Assembly: GCA_947629385.1 (NCBI GenBank)
Contig: CANRDO010000015.1
Location: 1 to 59,396 of the forward strand
From: an uncultured Lachnospiraceae bacterium
GTDB lineage: Bacteria > Bacillota > Clostridia > Lachnospirales > Lachnospiraceae
DNA length: 59,396 bases
Direction of reading: 5' to 3'
Positions 51,331 to 59,396 of the stretch are shown here, piece after piece. The notes beneath the pieces were generated by a model that saw nothing but the letters and a program-made list of their open reading frames with translations, did not search any database and had not been told where the DNA came from. Made by a program: the position numbers and the translations under genes. Within the stretch, counting starts at the first letter, position 1. Each line of letters starts with the position of its first letter.

Positions 51331-53967
51331 ATGAGCCGGATCATATACGAATTAGAATACATACCAGACCTTACTTTGAATAAATACTCTGGTTTTTCTG
51401 ACTCTGGAGTGCAGGGACTTATAGAAAGGCACGGATCATTCTGGCGCCAGCTTTATAGTCATGGCTATAGGAATAAAGAGTGTTTCCATTTGTGCTATAT
51501 ATATGATCCGCGAAAAGTTAAAGGTAAAAGAGAAAAAGCCATTTTTTGCATTGACACAGAAGACGATGAGTATATCCGGCAGATAATAGCTTCCTCTGCT
51601 CTGAGTTCGTATTATGATTTATTCGAGATCCGTGATTATTCAGGAAGTGATTGGTATACCAGGGGATATAAGTGCGCAGCAAATCTGATTAAAGGTGAAC
51701 GATTTATTAAGCCACTTTTTTCAGAACGAAAGCTTTATACAACAAGTGTCTGGGAAATGCATCCCGCCGCAAGACTTTATCAGATGCATCAGTTGATGGC
51801 CTCTATGGATAAACCGTGCCTGTATTGTGCCTCAATCCAACCGGTTAATTTCACGGATAAGATTGAACAGGACCTGGCTGGTGTCATTAATGTTCTGCGC
51901 AGGGAAGCCGCATATAAAACGAGCGTTTCTGCGTCAGGATCTACCCTTTCAGAAAAAGACGCAAATGCTGACTATGCATTGAAGTACTATGTCAATACTG
52001 TGGATGAAGTAACAGCTAATCCGCACTTTATAGTAAGTATTCAGGCTTATGCTGATGATATGAAGATTGCAAGGAATCTATTGGATTCGGCGGCTTCAGA
52101 AGCATTGAAAAGTGGAAAACACAGTATTGTCAGTTACCAGGGTAATTATTCCATTGGCGGAATGGATAATAGAATTTCTGAATATTGCGCGGATTTAAAT
52201 GCAGAGAAAAGCATAGCATATTTACCACATTTATTTACTCTGGAAGAGGTTACACCTTTTGCAATCCTGCCGTCGTTGTATTTGGGAGAAAACATAGAAA
52301 TCCCGAAGGAAACAACGCCAACATTATTTACAAATGGGATATATCTTGGAAAAACTGAGCAGGGATATGATGTAAATATGCCACTTTCCCTGCTCTCGAA
52401 GCACGCCTTCTTTTCAGGGGTACCTGGGAGCGGAAAAACCAATGGGATGATGCATGCTGCAGTATCTCTGTTAAGGGAATATAACATTCCTTTTTTGATC
52501 CTTGAGCCAGCAAAACAGGAGTACAGAGCAATGGCGTCACTACGTGATCTTACAGATCTAATAGTATTTTCCCCGTCGATAGCCAGTAGCTTTCCCTTAC
52601 ATATCAATCCGTTTGAGTTCCCGCTCAATATGATTCTTGCTGAGCATATCAGGAATTTATTGGACGTTTTCGCAGGAACATTCTCGTTAGAGCCGCCAAT
52701 GCCCTATCTACTTGATGCTGCGGTGGAAGAAATATATAGAGACTATGGATGGAATCCAGGAACTGTTAATAACGGTAAACTGGCATATCCCACCATGTCC
52801 GACTTGTATAACAAAATTGAAAAGAAACTAAATGAGACGGACTATGATCCGGATGTTCGGAATAACTTAAAATCAATTCTTCAAGTGCGAATTGGCAGTC
52901 TGCTAAGACGGGAATTGGGCACGATATTTGATGTAAGCCGTTCAACGATCCTTCCCAACGAATGGGTTAAAATATCTGCCATAATTGAACTGGAAACGTT
53001 GGGAAATGAGCCGGCCAATTTTATGACATTGGTGTTGGCTACACTGATAAGAGAGACTCTGAAAGTAGAGCCATATGATAGCGGAAAAAATGCTGGCAGA
53101 CCGCGGCATATTATGTTTTTAGAAGAAGCACATAATCTGATTGGACCGAGCACTGTAGCAGATGCAGGGAATGAAACGAATCCTAAAATCGCTGCAACAA
53201 ATTTTATTGTCAAAATGCTGGCTGAAGTCAGATCATTAGGGGAAGCAATTATCATAGCGGATCAATTGCCGACAGAAATGGCGCCGGAGGTGCTAAAGAA
53301 TACTTCTTTGAAGGTTGGCCTGAAATTAACGGCAGCAGACGATAGATCCCTGCTTGGCAGCATCATGTCTGCTGATCAGTTACAACTTGAAAGGATGGGG
53401 ATATTTGAGGCGGGGCATGCTCTGGTCATGTATGATAACGTTGTAAAACCTTTTGAGGTACAGATGCCGTATTTGTCCGTTAAAGAGGGGTTGCTGGATG
53501 ACAACGACCTCTTAATTTGCTTAATCGACCATCAGAGATTTTGGGAAACATTGAACAAGAGCGTAATGATAAATGTTGCAAAATGGAAACGTAAGGCAAA
53601 GGAAATAGCAGCAGATAGAGAGGAACTGCTGAGGACAGTTAAGACGGAGGATAGATTATATAACTATATCGATGAAGTTAGAGAATTGTGCTGTGATATA
53701 CGGCTTTATAGAGAGAATTTATCGGCATTGGATAATGTCATGCGATTATTATCAACTGGACATATAAATCAGGATGAGCTACATATGGATGTCCGCCTCA
53801 TACAGCAACAGTATGGATTTCTATTACATAGTTTTTCGATAATACCGGGAGAAAAAGTAAGGGATGATAACTTGTTGCCGCTGAGGAAAGAACTAATCGA
53901 AGCAGGATACAAACTGGACAATAGGTTTTCTGACTATATCACCGCAAGTATAAGAAATCTGTCCTGA
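51331..53967 (+). CDS. HerA/VirB4-like ATPase
   Basis: 878 residues. The N-terminal 340 residues are an uncharacterised domain. The ATPase core follows: Walker A GVPGSGKT (363-370) in KHAFFSGVPGSGKTNG, FLILEPAKQEYRAM, Walker B HIMFLEEAHNLIG (Glu598, Glu599), and IIIADQLPTEMAPEVLKNTS typical of HerA/TraC-like pumps. The C-terminal 200 residues are helical. HerA-fold ATPases move DNA or protein (for example with NurA nucleases, in defence systems, or as VirB4 in conjugation). No NurA or Cas4-like partner is nearby, but an HNH protein is encoded two genes upstream. ATG 51331 is chosen over TTG 51310, with CAGGAGACG upstream. Confidence 0.87.
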   Translation: MSRIIYELEYIPDLTLNKYSGFSDSGVQGLIERHGSFWRQLYSHGYRNKECFHLCYIYDPRKVKGKREKAIFCIDTEDDEYIRQIIASSALSSYYDLFEIRDYSGSDWYTRGYKCAANLIKGERFIKPLFSERKLYTTSVWEMHPAARLYQMHQLMASMDKPCLYCASIQPVNFTDKIEQDLAGVINVLRREAAYKTSVSASGSTLSEKDANADYALKYYVNTVDEVTANPHFIVSIQAYADDMKIARNLLDSAASEALKSGKHSIVSYQGNYSIGGMDNRISEYCADLNAEKSIAYLPHLFTLEEVTPFAILPSLYLGENIEIPKETTPTLFTNGIYLGKTEQGYDVNMPLSLLSKHAFFSGVPGSGKTNGMMHAAVSLLREYNIPFLILEPAKQEYRAMASLRDLTDLIVFSPSIASSFPLHINPFEFPLNMILAEHIRNLLDVFAGTFSLEPPMPYLLDAAVEEIYRDYGWNPGTVNNGKLAYPTMSDLYNKIEKKLNETDYDPDVRNNLKSILQVRIGSLLRRELGTIFDVSRSTILPNEWVKISAIIELETLGNEPANFMTLVLATLIRETLKVEPYDSGKNAGRPRHIMFLEEAHNLIGPSTVADAGNETNPKIAATNFIVKMLAEVRSLGEAIIIADQLPTEMAPEVLKNTSLKVGLKLTAADDRSLLGSIMSADQLQLERMGIFEAGHALVMYDNVVKPFEVQMPYLSVKEGLLDDNDLLICLIDHQRFWETLNKSVMINVAKWKRKAKEIAADREELLRTVKTEDRLYNYIDEVRELCCDIRLYRENLSALDNVMRLLSTGHINQDELHMDVRLIQQQYGFLLHSFSIIPGEKVRDDNLLPLRKELIEAGYKLDNRFSDYITASIRNLS

Positions 53968-53990
53968 GAAATGATAGAGGGTGTTGGGTT

Positions 53991-55316
53991 ATGAATAAAG
54001 TAAAAGCACTATTCTTTTTTATGATGGCTTTCTTAATATTGGATGCAGCACTGTTAGGTACTATAATCATAAAGAGGAAAATAAGTATAGAACAAGAGGC
54101 ACGGTTAGAGATCGAGCAGAACAAAGTAACTGAGAAAAGATTTGCTGAAAGCTGGCCGATAAATGATTATATTTTTTGCTACGAGAAAGATGGGAAACGT
54201 GGTATATGTGATGGCGAGAGAAATATTAAAGCACCAGCCCAATTTGATTCCATTACTGACGATGGAGACGGATATGTATGGGCATCGACAGCCGATGAGT
54301 TAGATTACAGCTACACAGCCTTTGATGTGTACGGGAACCCTCTCAGCGGTGTTGGATCGGCATTGCCCGATGTGACAGGTATTCAATGGTATTGGGGAGA
54401 TTCCATGTTTTATGCAAGGTTTACCGGAGAAGGTAAAGTAAATAAATATGGAATCAGTGAATCAACCTGGTATGAATACCTGAATAATGATCTATCAGTG
54501 GTCACAAACGCTGGCTATCACAGTGTGTGTCCGTTTGGAACGTTATACTTTGCAGTGGCTACCTATTCAGTTGACGACAATGGGGGAACAAAAAGCGTAG
54601 TAGTAAACAAAGACGGTTCCGAGTATTGTGAACTTCCGGATTTTATTTCGCCTTATAATGCTTGCAATGGATACTTTGCAAGTGTTTCTGATGAAGATCC
54701 GACAATGCCATTTAAAGGTTCGTTAGTAAATTTGGAAACAAACGAAGTGATGGAATATGATTCTATAGAATTTGTCCCGAGATCCACCTGTATCATTGTC
54801 CAGGATTCAGCAGGATATTATGGCGTTTATAATGGCTATGAAATGGCTTTTGACTGTGAGTACGACAGTATTGATATATGGGAAGGTGATTCTGGAAGTA
54901 CAGGGGCAGAGTTGGAGCTACATTATGGAGATGAGGAACCGATTCTGTATTTTACACCTTACGTATATGAAAAACCGGAAGCTGTGACAGGGTATATTAC
55001 TTCAGCTTCGTATGATACATATGATGAGGCCGAAGATGATGCTGAGTATATTCTGCCATTCAGCGATTCAAGATACTTATCTGAGAGTGATTTGGAAGGA
55101 TTATCATCAGAAGAACTTGAATTGGCACGGAATGAGATTTTTGCAAGGCATGGAAGGATATTCACTACGGAGTATATCAGGGATTACTTTTTGTCAAAAT
55201 CCTGGTATGAGGAATTATATGATCCGGAATATTTTGATACGAACGTTAAATCCATATTTAATGATTATGAGTTGAACAATGTAGAATTTATTAGTGACTA
55301 TGAATCACAATACTAA
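53991..55316 (+). CDS. Membrane-anchored protein with C-terminal YARHG domain
   Basis: 441 residues. An N-terminal TM helix (about 7-27, LFFFMMAFLILDAALLGTII) is followed by a coiled segment and then beta-rich repeats resembling WG-type propeller or solenoid repeats (CYEKDGKRGICDGERNIKAP). The C-terminus is a YARHG domain: YLSESDLEGLSSEELELARN, EIFARHGRIF (residues 382-391) and a WYEELYDPEYF end. YARHG domains are extracellular and common in clostridial surface proteins; function is unknown. The gene starts 23 bases after the HerA-like gene and is the last of the tight run. It may expose the system at the surface. Confidence 0.82.
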   Translation: MNKVKALFFFMMAFLILDAALLGTIIIKRKISIEQEARLEIEQNKVTEKRFAESWPINDYIFCYEKDGKRGICDGERNIKAPAQFDSITDDGDGYVWASTADELDYSYTAFDVYGNPLSGVGSALPDVTGIQWYWGDSMFYARFTGEGKVNKYGISESTWYEYLNNDLSVVTNAGYHSVCPFGTLYFAVATYSVDDNGGTKSVVVNKDGSEYCELPDFISPYNACNGYFASVSDEDPTMPFKGSLVNLETNEVMEYDSIEFVPRSTCIIVQDSAGYYGVYNGYEMAFDCEYDSIDIWEGDSGSTGAELELHYGDEEPILYFTPYVYEKPEAVTGYITSASYDTYDEAEDDAEYILPFSDSRYLSESDLEGLSSEELELARNEIFARHGRIFTTEYIRDYFLSKSWYEELYDPEYFDTNVKSIFNDYELNNVEFISDYESQY

Positions 55317-55425
55317 TAAGTATTTATGACAGAACATGTCATGGGAAATCTGTTAAAATGACATTGCAGATTCTTGGAAAACGAATTTATCAACTAGACT
55401 TGCAAGTTTTAGTGAGGTGGTACAT

Positions 55426-56535
55426 ATGGAAAGAAATACAAAAAGAGGTCACTTGATTTGGTTGGCAGGACTGTTGACAGGGATTTCAATTCTACTGCTT
55501 ATGAATAGAATTGCTAAAACCTATTACATGACCGGACATGTATATGCATACTTAAACGAAAGTGTGATGTTCGTTTTCTCGCAGCTTTTTATTTTATTCT
55601 GTGTGATTTGCGGGGTGAAATGTATAATTGACAATTTTGCACGTATACGCTGGGGTATCTTTTTGAGATACAAACCATTCATGTATCTGTGTGTTGTCGT
55701 GATACTTATGCATATTGTTTGGGTAAATGCTTTTACTGTATTTTCAATTTATAATCACCTTTCTCTTTATCCCCAAATAGTTGAGAAGCCGGTCTATTTA
55801 CATCGGTCAATTATTATGCTTTTTCAGATCAGTATAATCTGTCCATTGCTTTTCATTTTGAGTGCGAGAACATGGAGAATAATGGGAAAGTGGTATTCTA
55901 TGGCTATGTTTACATTTTTATGCTTCTTCTGGGTTTTGCTGTATGCGAAAAATGATCTGGTGCCTGAAATGGTTGGAAGCAATGACATTGTCTGGAACCT
56001 GATATCGGATATCGTTCTTTATATCACGTATGCAAGCTGTGGATACTATTACATTTATAAGGGAAAAGCTATCGGGAAGAAAGGATTTTTGGGATGGATT
56101 TTTGCTACTTTCGCCGGGGTTCTGGCTTATGAGGGATACATGATTCTTAATGGAAAAATCCGGTATTTACCAAAATATGCTTGGGTTTATTTTAGTGCAA
56201 TGCGCAGTTTAAATAAGAAATGTGTGCTACTGATTCCTTTATATATTGTTGTGACTGTTATTGTCTTATGGATATTGATAGAGTTATATAAAAGAATAAC
56301 TGTGATATCAGCCAGGATTATTGCTATAGGACCGCTTATTATAATAATAATCAGATGGGTGCTGAGTTTGTGCTGTATGACTTTCCTTCCGATATCGAAC
56401 TTATTTCTGGATTTACCATTTTACGGAAATCAGGCGTTTTATGAGATGATGTTGATTGCAATTATTGTTGGCTGCTATCTTTTTTCCGAAAAAAAGGAAG
56501 CGATTGCTTCGGGAGAGCATTTGGATCATACATAG
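55426..56535 (+). CDS. Polytopic membrane protein of unknown family
   Basis: 369 residues with about eight to nine TM helices (first LIWLAGLLTGISILLLMNRI). Segments between helices are short and basic or aromatic. No transporter or enzyme motif is recognised. ATG 55426 follows GAGGTGG; an in-frame GTG lies at 55417. The 109-base gap before it contains ATGACA...TGTCAT, a small inverted repeat at 55326-55342, so it may have its own promoter. Low GC and strand suggest that it belongs to the same island, but membership of the system is unproven. Confidence 0.75.
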   Translation: MERNTKRGHLIWLAGLLTGISILLLMNRIAKTYYMTGHVYAYLNESVMFVFSQLFILFCVICGVKCIIDNFARIRWGIFLRYKPFMYLCVVVILMHIVWVNAFTVFSIYNHLSLYPQIVEKPVYLHRSIIMLFQISIICPLLFILSARTWRIMGKWYSMAMFTFLCFFWVLLYAKNDLVPEMVGSNDIVWNLISDIVLYITYASCGYYYIYKGKAIGKKGFLGWIFATFAGVLAYEGYMILNGKIRYLPKYAWVYFSAMRSLNKKCVLLIPLYIVVTVIVLWILIELYKRITVISARIIAIGPLIIIIIRWVLSLCCMTFLPISNLFLDLPFYGNQAFYEMMLIAIIVGCYLFSEKKEAIASGEHLDHT

Positions 56536-56604
56536 AGGGGGTTAGAAGGGGATCGTCATCGTCTATACTTTATTGGCGGAATAATAAAAGGGAGTATTAC
56601 GGAA

Positions 56605-57897
56605 ATGACCGAAGACAATTCATTTATAGAGAGTGTATATTGGCGGGATCAGGGACGGAAATATCCCCTTGTCGGATTTGATTCAGAGATCCAACAGATG
56701 AAAAAGGAATATGAATCGCTTCCTGCTGGATTTATGTGTAGTGCTATTGCTGCCGAAGATACCGGAAAAGAAATGGTATTATATGTATTAATCTGGTCCT
56801 GCCTTTTGAATGATCAATATGTGTATTTTGTGATTGCTCCGGGGTATATGTGGCCGCCAGAACAAGAGGCTTTGTTTCATAAATATGTTTTGTTTGACGA
56901 GAACCCGCTTTCCGGTGATTACATTTATCCGTTTTCTGGATGGAAAAGCGTATACGAGAAATATAAAGACCGATATCCGGATCTGAGACTGAAATATGAT
57001 GAGAACCCACTGAAAACAATGGAAAGGATATATTACGTCACGCATCCATGCCCGGAGAAAACACTGTATCATGCAGATCTCGATGAAATCGCTTTTCACT
57101 ATAAAAATCTGGAGGACTGTAATCTGGTGGGCAATACGGCCAGCGAACTGTTGGACGATCTGCCGGAGGCTATCTTGCGGAGCTTGAATTCTGACGCAGG
57201 GATTTTGGCTATGAGGACACAGGCGTATAGAAAATGCCTGATAGAACTGAATGGCGCATATCCGCATATATTCAGGGATGACTTAACCATGAGTCAGGCA
57301 CTGTATTTCACTGAGGTTATCTGTGATTTAAAGGAAGGGAAATACAATGGTGATGATATTAAGGTATTAGACTATTTTGCAGACATGATCTATGAGTGTG
57401 ATTATGTATATTTCATGGATTATTTAAAAAAGCGTGAAGTTGTGCGTACTTTCATTGAGTTTCCCTTGATTCCCTGTTTTCTGTATTATGATATGTATGA
57501 GAAGATGGACAGTGTGATTGCATATTTGGAACATCAGGACGAAATTGACAGGGCGGTTGCGAAAGTATATGAAACGTGTGGTAAACAGCTTGAATATCAG
57601 GGACACGGTTACAAGGTTGCGTGCCCTAGGAACGCACAGGAGATATTGATTGAAGCTGACCGCTTGAATAATTTTGCGTGGAACTACTATGAGAATGTGA
57701 ATAACGGAAATGGAATAGCAATGTTTCTCATGCAGGAAAAAGGCTGTGCTGGGGCAGATATTATATTTTATATTGAGAAATCGGAGATTGTGCAAGCTCT
57801 TGGAAAGAATAACGAAGCTCCTTCCAAGGAGCAGATCCAGATGCTGGAGAATTATGCGGACATAAAGAAGCTAAAAGCTTCTTTTGATAATCTTTAA
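56605..57897 (+). CDS. Unrecognised protein, weakly PcfJ-like C-terminus
   Basis: 430 residues, soluble, rich in Tyr, Glu and Asp. The N-terminal half has SVYWRDQGRKYPLVGFDSEI and a run with VYFVIAPGYMWPP. The last 100 residues (NNFAWNYYENVNNGNGIAMF..., EIVQALGKNNEAPSKEQIQM) recall the pattern of PcfJ-like domains of mobile elements, but the usual CVG motif is absent, so this is only a hint. No catalytic motif is seen. The gene lies 69 bases after the membrane protein gene. Confidence 0.7.
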   Translation: MTEDNSFIESVYWRDQGRKYPLVGFDSEIQQMKKEYESLPAGFMCSAIAAEDTGKEMVLYVLIWSCLLNDQYVYFVIAPGYMWPPEQEALFHKYVLFDENPLSGDYIYPFSGWKSVYEKYKDRYPDLRLKYDENPLKTMERIYYVTHPCPEKTLYHADLDEIAFHYKNLEDCNLVGNTASELLDDLPEAILRSLNSDAGILAMRTQAYRKCLIELNGAYPHIFRDDLTMSQALYFTEVICDLKEGKYNGDDIKVLDYFADMIYECDYVYFMDYLKKREVVRTFIEFPLIPCFLYYDMYEKMDSVIAYLEHQDEIDRAVAKVYETCGKQLEYQGHGYKVACPRNAQEILIEADRLNNFAWNYYENVNNGNGIAMFLMQEKGCAGADIIFYIEKSEIVQALGKNNEAPSKEQIQMLENYADIKKLKASFDNL

Positions 57898-58059
57898 GAT
57901 AAATAATGGAAAAAAGGAGCTGCGGACGCTTAAGATTCTTGGAATAACATGAGTTGCAAGGATTCTACATTGAAAGTTTCCAAGTAGAGCGCAGAACGCA
58001 CAATGGATGTTCATCACTGCGGGCATAAGGTATCCGCATTGAGGAGGGAGGGATAGTTT

Positions 58060-58203
58060 ATGAGTTATGTAAAGGAGGAAAAGAAAATGCCATAGGAAAT
58101 TCTAGTTGCTATGATGTTTGCGTTGGATGATGGCTTGCTTTATGTGGTTTATGGGAAAGGTAATTATTATTTCAGAATGGAATGGGAGGAAAGTGTGACA
58201 TGA
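58060..58203 (+). pseudogene. Small open frame interrupted by an amber stop
   Basis: ATG 58060 behind GAGGAGGGAGG encodes MSYVKEEKKMP, then TAG at 58093-58095. The same frame continues for 35 more codons (EILVAMMFALDDGLLYVVYG...) to a TGA at 58201 that overlaps the next start as ATGA. The frame, the strong ribosome-binding site and the coupling to the next gene suggest a 47-codon gene broken by one mutation. Product unknown. The rest of the 57898-58060 gap shows nothing I can name. Confidence 0.45.
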
Positions 58204-58964
58204 AGATGCTCAGAAATATTGTTTTAAGGACACTTATTATGACGATGATTTTGATAAACGTGATGTCGGAAAGAAGTTTTGCTTCGGAAGAAATAATAGA
58301 AGGAAGTGGATATGCTTCTGCAGAGGACGCTGTAACAGCCTATCTGAAAGCTCTTCAGGAGAATGATATCGAACAGATGCTTGCTACTTTTGCAGTCGAG
58401 ACATTTGTGGATAATTATGATATAGCTAAAAATGTGGATTATTTCAGAGCTTTTCTTCCGACGATAGGATACATTCCTAACATAAGTAAATACTCAAGAG
58501 AATTGAATATTGAACAAAGGCGAAGTGATCTTACTAGTCAGATCCGAAAACAATATTTGACCCTTACTGGCTCAGAAACGGTATTTGATAAGGCTGGAAA
58601 GCCTATACCGCTTGAAGAAGGAGTGACTGCGCAGGATTTATTGAATGATATTTTTGCGACAGATGATCAGGAGACATTGAACAACATTGAAATTGGCGAA
58701 TTTGTTGCACCTGAAACAGTTTTTAAGAATTATTACGATGAAGTAAATCAGAACAATATAGCAAAAAGAGCTGACTCTTATGGCGCTGAGGAAATTAAAG
58801 TGGTCTATATCTGGCTGTTAGTAGGAGGAACAGATTGTTTAATGTGCATGGATACAGTTTGCTATTCTGGGGCATGGTACAATTTGGCTTTGCAAGGATT
58901 TGGTGCGTCATTTTTGGGAGTGACTGTAGATAATGCAGGAACGCTGGTTGCGCCCACCCCGTAA
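58200..58964 (+). CDS. Exported protein of unknown function
   Basis: 254 residues. A signal peptide (about 1-30, IVLRTLIMTMILINVMSERS) ends near SFASEE. The mature part starts with ASAEDAVTAYLKALQENDIEQMLATF, a pattern common in small exported NTF2-like or DUF4878-type domains of Firmicutes that sit outside the membrane. Two Cys are close together in TDCLMCMD. ATG 58200 is chosen over the in-frame ATG 58182, because the hydrophobic core then lies at the right distance and GGGAGGAAAG precedes it. It may be a surface partner or immunity-like factor of the island; its link to the operon is uncertain. Confidence 0.72.
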   Translation: MKMLRNIVLRTLIMTMILINVMSERSFASEEIIEGSGYASAEDAVTAYLKALQENDIEQMLATFAVETFVDNYDIAKNVDYFRAFLPTIGYIPNISKYSRELNIEQRRSDLTSQIRKQYLTLTGSETVFDKAGKPIPLEEGVTAQDLLNDIFATDDQETLNNIEIGEFVAPETVFKNYYDEVNQNNIAKRADSYGAEEIKVVYIWLLVGGTDCLMCMDTVCYSGAWYNLALQGFGASFLGVTVDNAGTLVAPTP

Positions 58965-59032
58965 ATTGCAATTGAAAAGAAAAAGGAAGAACGTGATGTT
59001 CCCATTATTTATCATTTGAGTATGAACATGAA

Positions 59033-59263
59033 TTGAGAGATATTTATTTTATCTGTGGTTCCGGAATCTATGTAGGAAGCATGCGGTTATACATGGAAAA
59101 CCTGTTTAATGATAGACAAAGAAGTATTGTCCAGAATTTGGCGGTGCAGATCCATATAATGGAAACGATAGCGATGAAGATTGAAGAATGCAGGAACATG
59201 AAGGTTTATGAGTCATCTGCTTATCAGTATAAACCGTCTCCCGTGATCAGGTTAAGTTATTAA
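59033..59263 (+). CDS. Possible small or fragmentary gene
   Basis: 76 codons from a TTG start; ATG 59083-59085 is an alternative. The translation (IYFICGSGIYVGSMRLYMEN...) has no family match that I can see, no clear ribosome-binding site and no conserved domain. It ends at the start of a terminator hairpin, which mildly supports its being the 3' end of a transcribed gene. It could be a remnant of a longer gene. Confidence 0.3.
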   Translation: MRDIYFICGSGIYVGSMRLYMENLFNDRQRSIVQNLAVQIHIMETIAMKIEECRNMKVYESSAYQYKPSPVIRLSY

Positions 59264-59319
59264 TATACTGTAAACAATATATTGAAATACAAAAATATAT
59301 TGTTCGCAGTATATTTTTA
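59263..59319 (+). terminator. Long AT-rich terminator hairpin at the island's right end
   Basis: ATATACTG (59263-59270) pairs with CAGTATAT (59307-59314), and AACAATATAT pairs with ATATATTGTT inside it, followed by TTTT. A second short hairpin, ATTTCTCC/GGAGAAAT, lies at 59331-59350. Confidence 0.85.
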
Positions 59320-59358
59320 TACAATAGGAAATTTCTCCTGACGGAGAAATCCTGAACG

Positions 59359-59381
59359 AAAAAAGCCCGCCGGAAGCGGGC
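59359..59381 (-). terminator. Rho-independent terminator for a minus-strand gene to the right
   Basis: On the minus strand GCCCGC TTCCG GCGGGC is followed by TTTTTT: a GC-rich six-pair stem and a T-tract. It indicates a convergent gene that enters from beyond the window's right edge. Confidence 0.88.
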
Positions 59382-59396
59382 ATGGGTAACAGACGG

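Noticed and set aside
37083..55316. A standard type VI or type VII secretion system
   Set aside because: No sheath, tube, baseplate or VgrG genes, and no WXG100, EsaA, EssA or EssB-like genes; only the ATPase, kinase and FHA logic is shared.
55326..55342. ATGACA/TGTCAT inverted repeat as an operator
   Set aside because: Only six pairs per arm and a single copy, so it cannot be separated from chance; it is mentioned only in the neighbouring gene entry.
37083..58964. Prophage or conjugative element
   Set aside because: No capsid, portal, terminase, relaxase, replication or integrase genes are recognisable despite the FtsK- and HerA-like ATPases.

Overview
The window looks like chromosomal DNA of an anaerobic, fibre-degrading Firmicute, most likely a gut or rumen Lachnospiraceae. 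The reasons are the YesM/YesN-type two-component pair, Lpl-type sugar ABC cassettes without an ATPase gene, Yip1 and DUF5696-like companions, a GH5/GH10/GH115 set, and a surface protein with Cys-rich and Ig-like repeats. No rRNA, tRNA, CRISPR array, intact insertion sequence or integrase was recognised. All functions are read from motifs and context; no database search was possible.

Region 1 (1-4.3 kb) holds a surface repeat protein that lacks its N-terminus, a 32-codon flavodoxin remnant, an AlkZ-related protein and a beta-propeller lactonase.

Region 2 (4.4-36.7 kb, GC-rich by eye) is a Gram-positive xylan-utilisation locus. A membrane histidine kinase and an AraC-type response regulator precede three sugar-uptake cassettes. 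Each has a binding protein and two permeases; the ATPase is presumably encoded elsewhere. The middle cassette has a binding protein fused to CBM-like domains, and a membrane-anchored propeller, a Yip1-like protein and a DUF5696-like protein follow its permeases. After the third cassette come a secreted GH5 glucanase, a U32-like protein, a divergent AraC regulator, a secreted GH10 xylanase, a second U32-like protein, an SGNH esterase and a cytoplasmic GH115 alpha-glucuronidase. The logic is: cut xylan/glucan outside, import the oligomers, then remove acetyl and glucuronyl groups inside. A strong terminator at 36754-36799 closes the locus.

Region 3 (36.8-59.3 kb, visibly AT-rich) is a different genomic compartment. 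A perfect consensus promoter (36987-37015) drives a tight run of fourteen genes, mostly overlapping or less than 30 bases apart, to 55316. They encode an FtsK/EssC-like ATPase, a small tail-anchored-like protein, three unrecognised proteins (one with a zinc finger), a short radical-SAM protein, a Ser/Thr kinase, a zinc-ribbon/FHA protein, a ClpB-like AAA+ ATPase, a coiled-coil protein ending in an HNH toxin-type nuclease domain, a small acidic helical protein, a HerA-like ATPase and a membrane-anchored YARHG protein. A polytopic membrane protein, an unrecognised protein and an exported protein follow. I know of no described system with this gene set. It combines T7SS-like, T6SS-like (kinase-FHA-Clp) and toxin elements, and it is the main discovery candidate: either a toxin-export machine or a membrane-linked defence system. 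The right edge has a terminator for this strand and one for a gene entering from the right on the other strand.
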